Of a DNA stretch of 7,858 nt, positions 5,671 to 7,858 are shown piece after piece. Every line of letters begins with the position of its first letter. Position 1 is the first letter of the stretch. The stretch covers positions 1 through 7,858 of the forward strand of contig JAOZPW010000187.1 in assembly GCA_029932545.1 (NCBI GenBank), read 5' to 3'. Under the pieces are notes generated by a model, which saw only the letters and a program-made list of their open reading frames with translations, ran no database searches and was not told the origin of the DNA. The translations under genes and the position numbers were made by a program. Source of the DNA: Thermoanaerobaculales bacterium (GTDB lineage: Bacteria; Acidobacteriota; Thermoanaerobaculia; Thermoanaerobaculales; Sulfomarinibacteraceae).

Positions 5671-7193
5671 TCGATGTCGAAGCTGACGCCCTGCGCCAGC
5701 GGCAGTTCGGTGGACCAGTTGATCGTGCAGGTCTGGCGGCGCATGTAGGCCTTCCATGCGTCGGATCCTGCCTCGCGGCCTCCGCCGGTTTCTTTTTCAC
5801 CACCGAAGGCGCCGCCGATCTCGGCGCCCGAGGTGCCGATGTTGACGTTGGCGATGCCGCAGTCCGAGCCTTCGTGGGAGAGGAAGCGCTCGGCGGAATA
5901 CATGCTCGAGGTGAATACTGCCGAGGATAGACCTTGATCGACAGAATTGTGCATTTCCATCGCTTCGTCGAAGTCCGAATACTCGAAAACGTAGAGAATC
6001 GGGGCGAAGGTCTCGTGGCGGACAATGTCCATGCCCGGGTGGGCCTTGACGATCGTCGGCTCGACGTAGAATCCCGGACGATCGACCCGGCCGCCTCCGG
6101 CCAGAATCTCGCCGCCTTGTTCTTTGACCTTGTCCAGTGCGGCGAAATGGGCCTCGATGGCGGCCTGGTTGACCAGGGGACCCATCAGAATGCCGTCTTC
6201 CAGGGGATCGCCGATGGTGATCGAACCGTAGGCCTTGGTCAGTTTCGGCAGCAGGTCACCGGCAATGTCTTTGTGCAGGAACAAACGACGCAGGCTCGTG
6301 CAGCGCTGTCCGGCGGTGCCCACTGCGGCAAAGAGGATGGCGCGGAGTGCCAGGTCCAATTTGGCGTCAGGTTCGACGATGATGGCGTTGTTGCCGCCAA
6401 GTTCCAGAATGCTGCGTCCGAAACGCTTGGCCGTCGTTTCCGCGACGTGCCGTCCCATATCGGTCGAGCCGGTGAAAGAGACCAGGGGCACGCGTTTGTC
6501 GTTGAGCATGGTCTCGCCGACGCTGCGGCCGGGACCGATGACCAGGTTGAAGACACCGGAGATGCCGTTGCGCTCCATGACGTCGTTGCAGATATTCTGC
6601 ACAGCGACGGCGGTCAGCGGGGTCGACGAGGAGGGCTTCCAGATCATGGTGTCGCCACAGATGGCAGCAAGGGCCGCATTCCATGCCCAAACGGCGACGG
6701 GAAAGTTGAAGGCCGAGATGATGCCGACGACGCCCAGGGGGTGCCACTGCTCGTACATCCGGTGGCGCGGTCGTTCGGACGTCATGTTGGGACCGTAGAG
6801 CTGCCGCGACATTCCAACGGCAAAATCGCACATGTCGATCATCTCCTGGACTTCACCGAGACCTTCGGAGTAGACCTTGCCCATCTCCAGCGAGACCAGG
6901 CGCCCCAGGGCATCCTTCTTCTCGCGCAGGGCATCACCCAGCTGGCGAACGATCTCACCACGCTGGGGCGCGGGCATCATGCGCCATGCCGGGAAGGCCT
7001 CGTGGGCGATGGTGGAAACCTTCTCGTAGGTGTCCTTGTCGGCCTGGACGACGGATGCGATGGTCTCACCGGTTGCGGGATTGACCGAGGCCAGAACCTT
7101 GCCTCCGGTGGTTTCGATCCATTGGCCCGTGCAGGCGCCAGGGTTGATTTCTTTCAAACCGAGTTCATTGAGAACCGTTGCGATATCAGACAT
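5667..7193 (-). CDS. amaB: ALDH7-family dehydrogenase (L-piperidine-6-carboxylate / aminoadipate semialdehyde dehydrogenase)
   Basis: This 508-residue cytoplasmic enzyme is predicted to oxidise 2-aminoadipate semialdehyde (in equilibrium with piperideine-6-carboxylate) to 2-aminoadipate with NAD, a step of lysine breakdown. The ALDH fold is complete: FNFPVAVWAWN near the Rossmann entry, SFTGST from 239, the general base E264 in LELGGNNAII, and the nucleophile C298 in GTAGQRCTSLRR. The C-terminal GTSGAEIGGAFGGEKETGGG and the ending LPLAQGVSFD closely resemble animal antiquitin (ALDH7A1) as I remember it, and the length is normal for the family. I chose the ATG at 7193 because GGAGG lies seven bases before it; the ATG two codons earlier leaves only one base. 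The frame stays open further upstream, but that extension would run into the next gene and is not needed. A promoter candidate and a terminator make it a single-gene unit. No other lysine gene is in view, so the substrate rests on family membership. Confidence 0.93.
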   Translation of the reverse strand: MSDIATVLNELGLKEINPGACTGQWIETTGGKVLASVNPATGETIASVVQADKDTYEKVSTIAHEAFPAWRMMPAPQRGEIVRQLGDALREKKDALGRLVSLEMGKVYSEGLGEVQEMIDMCDFAVGMSRQLYGPNMTSERPRHRMYEQWHPLGVVGIISAFNFPVAVWAWNAALAAICGDTMIWKPSSSTPLTAVAVQNICNDVMERNGISGVFNLVIGPGRSVGETMLNDKRVPLVSFTGSTDMGRHVAETTAKRFGRSILELGGNNAIIVEPDAKLDLALRAILFAAVGTAGQRCTSLRRLFLHKDIAGDLLPKLTKAYGSITIGDPLEDGILMGPLVNQAAIEAHFAALDKVKEQGGEILAGGGRVDRPGFYVEPTIVKAHPGMDIVRHETFAPILYVFEYSDFDEAMEMHNSVDQGLSSAVFTSSMYSAERFLSHEGSDCGIANVNIGTSGAEIGGAFGGEKETGGGREAGSDAWKAYMRRQTCTINWSTELPLAQGVSFDIE

Positions 7194-7200
7194 TTTCATT

Positions 7201-7205
7201 CCTCC
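7201..7205 (-). promoter_or_regulatory. Ribosome binding site that fixes the ALDH start
   Basis: GGAGG reads on the minus strand at 7205-7201. Seven bases separate it from the ATG at 7193, which is ideal, but only one base separates it from the ATG at 7199. This favours the later start (MSDIATV) over MKMSDIATV. Confidence 0.75.
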
Positions 7206-7228
7206 AGCAGCCGGTCGCTGCGCGCCGG

Positions 7229-7257
7229 AGTGTAGCATTCTCGCGGAGGGAAGTCCG
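7229..7257 (-). promoter_or_regulatory. Candidate extended -10 promoter for ALDH
   Basis: TACACT (7234-7229) is preceded by TGC, giving an extended -10. A weak -35 (CGGACT, 7257-7252, keeping only the GAC core) lies 17 bases upstream. Transcription would start near 7222, leaving a leader of about 29 bases with the GGAGG site well placed. The -35 lies inside one arm of the long inverted repeat, so a protein bound there could regulate it. This is pattern matching only. Confidence 0.4.
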
Positions 7258-7328
7258 TCTTGTCTTTTTGGAGGCGCAGAGTGATTTGAAGGAGACCGAT
7301 ACGACCAAGACAAACTCCCCTCCGCGAG
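7240..7328 (-). repeat. 23-bp inverted repeat, fully paired only in minus-strand RNA
   Basis: The arms are 7240-7262 and 7306-7328, with a 43-base loop. As DNA they match at 20 of 23 positions, including an uninterrupted CTCGCGGAGGG. The three differences become G-U pairs in RNA read from the minus strand and A-C mismatches in RNA read from the plus strand. The minus transcript can therefore form an unbroken 23-pair stem. It lies between the stop of the nuclease gene and the ALDH start and overlaps the candidate ALDH -35. It is not followed by a T-run. No target duplication flanks it, which argues against a simple miniature transposon. Confidence 0.65.
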
Positions 7329-7330
7329 GA

Positions 7331-7349
7331 AGATGCGCTCCGCGCATCT
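7331..7349. other. Perfect 8-bp hairpin downstream of the nuclease gene
   Basis: AGATGCGC (7331-7338), a three-base loop and GCGCATCT (7342-7349) pair perfectly. In the minus transcript it begins 19 bases after the nuclease stop and ends two bases before the 23-bp stem, so the two could stack. With no T-run it is a poor intrinsic terminator; it may stabilise the RNA end or help Rho-independent pausing. Confidence 0.6.
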
Positions 7350-7368
7350 GGGGCTCAATTCAATGGGA

Positions 7369-7858
7369 TCAACGCTGTCTTTTGGCTTTGAAGACCCGGG
7401 CAGGAGTGTCGTTTTCCGTTTCTTTCCCTTTGTCAAATTCCTCTTCCCACTTCTGGACCTCGTTTGGCCGAAGTGGGGGCTTTTGGCGAGGTTTCCCAGG
7501 ACGGGCCTTGGCGCCTCGACGGCCGGTCCACTGGGCCAAGGTCCGAACCAGTGCTCCCCGTTCTCGGGACCTGGCCGCCAGTCCGCGGTCGTTGGTGACG
7601 ACGGACCAGGAGCGGGCGGCGGCGCCGGACGGCAACTCGCCGATGATGACGTCATCGGCGCTGGTCTGGCCTGAGTAGAGGATGGTCACCTGTCCCAGGT
7701 TTTCCGTTGCAGGACTGCCGGAGGGTGGTGGTCCGTCGAATACAACTGTGACTGAGATTTTCTCGTGGCGTGACTGATCTAATACTGTCTGTCTGACGGC
7801 CTCGCGGGACCGTTGATGGGACGGCAAGCTATGGAGCAGGTTGTTGCCGTCGATAATT
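7369..7858 (-). CDS. YacP/Rae1-like NYN-domain RNase, 5' end beyond the window
   Basis: The frame is open to the right edge. It gives 162 visible residues beginning IIDGNNLLHSLPSHQ, so the gene does not start at the TTG at 7827; only a few N-terminal residues are missing. Motifs of the YacP-type NYN (PIN-like) fold appear in order: IIDGNNLLH with the first acidic residue, VTVVFDG, SADDVI, and VVTNDRGLAARSRERG. These acidic residues bind the metal in this nuclease fold. In Bacillus subtilis the relative Rae1 cuts mRNA on the ribosome; whether this protein does the same is inference. The tail is basic and charged (GAKARPGKPRQK, then KAKRQR at the end), which would suit RNA binding. The stop is at 7371-7369, 175 bp before ALDH on the same strand; the hairpins between them and a separate ALDH promoter argue against a tight operon. 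Confidence 0.75.
   Translation of the reverse strand, partial: IIDGNNLLHSLPSHQRSREAVRQTVLDQSRHEKISVTVVFDGPPPSGSPATENLGQVTILYSGQTSADDVIIGELPSGAAARSWSVVTNDRGLAARSRERGALVRTLAQWTGRRGAKARPGKPRQKPPLRPNEVQKWEEEFDKGKETENDTPARVFKAKRQR

Noticed and set aside
5934..7235. A 433-codon plus-strand open frame opposite the dehydrogenase.
   Set aside because: The minus strand encodes an unmistakable full-length ALDH7 protein. The antisense translation is low-complexity, rich in Gly, Asp, Arg and Val.
7194..7655. N-terminal extension of the dehydrogenase frame to 662 residues.
   Set aside because: The extra 154 residues overlap the nuclease gene in another frame and show no targeting signal or domain. The GGAGG site fixes the start at 7193.

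Overview
The window is GC-rich bacterial chromosome. All four intact or edge-cut protein genes lie on the minus strand. Read in that direction they are: a YacP/Rae1-type NYN-domain nuclease running off the right edge, an ALDH7-family aldehyde dehydrogenase, a secreted zinc metalloprotease, and a large secreted LVIVD-repeat beta-propeller protein. The two secreted proteins carry features I associate with Acidobacteriota, especially Thermoanaerobaculia-like lineages: a duplicated C-terminal module ending in a 'YASVIDNTTGDP' motif, and a 'IFADGFEDG' C-terminal tag. The lineage call is inference from protein style only; there is no rRNA or other marker here.

Right third (5584-7858): the nuclease gene lacks only its first few codons. 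It is followed by a small perfect hairpin and a 23-bp stem that pairs fully only in minus-strand RNA. Next come a plausible extended -10 promoter, a clear ribosome site and the 508-residue dehydrogenase. Behind the dehydrogenase are three hairpins in a row, the last being a convincing intrinsic terminator, so this unit is transcriptionally closed.

Middle (3648-5583): the metalloprotease has a signal peptide, a complete HExxHxxGxxH zinc site and a Met-turn. Between it and the LVIVD gene lie 455 bp without a gene. They hold four copies of a 9-mer and a block of short dispersed repeats.

Left half (1-3647): the LVIVD gene encodes a 1098-residue exported protein. Fourteen propeller units (2 x 7) are followed by two copies of a module of about 235 residues, whose DNA is identical over stretches of 30-35 bp. 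Beyond its stop, and pointing the other way, is a 45-codon remnant of the C-terminus of a tricorn-type S41 peptidase. The remnant is joined abruptly to the same repeat block seen between the protease and LVIVD genes.

The genes do not form one pathway. The dehydrogenase is a metabolic enzyme, probably of lysine breakdown. The protease and the propeller protein are both exported and may act at the cell surface or outside it. The least explained parts are the shared intergenic repeat module, which has cut a gene, and the strand-asymmetric RNA stem upstream of the dehydrogenase. I see no tRNA, rRNA, CRISPR array, intact transposase or defence system.
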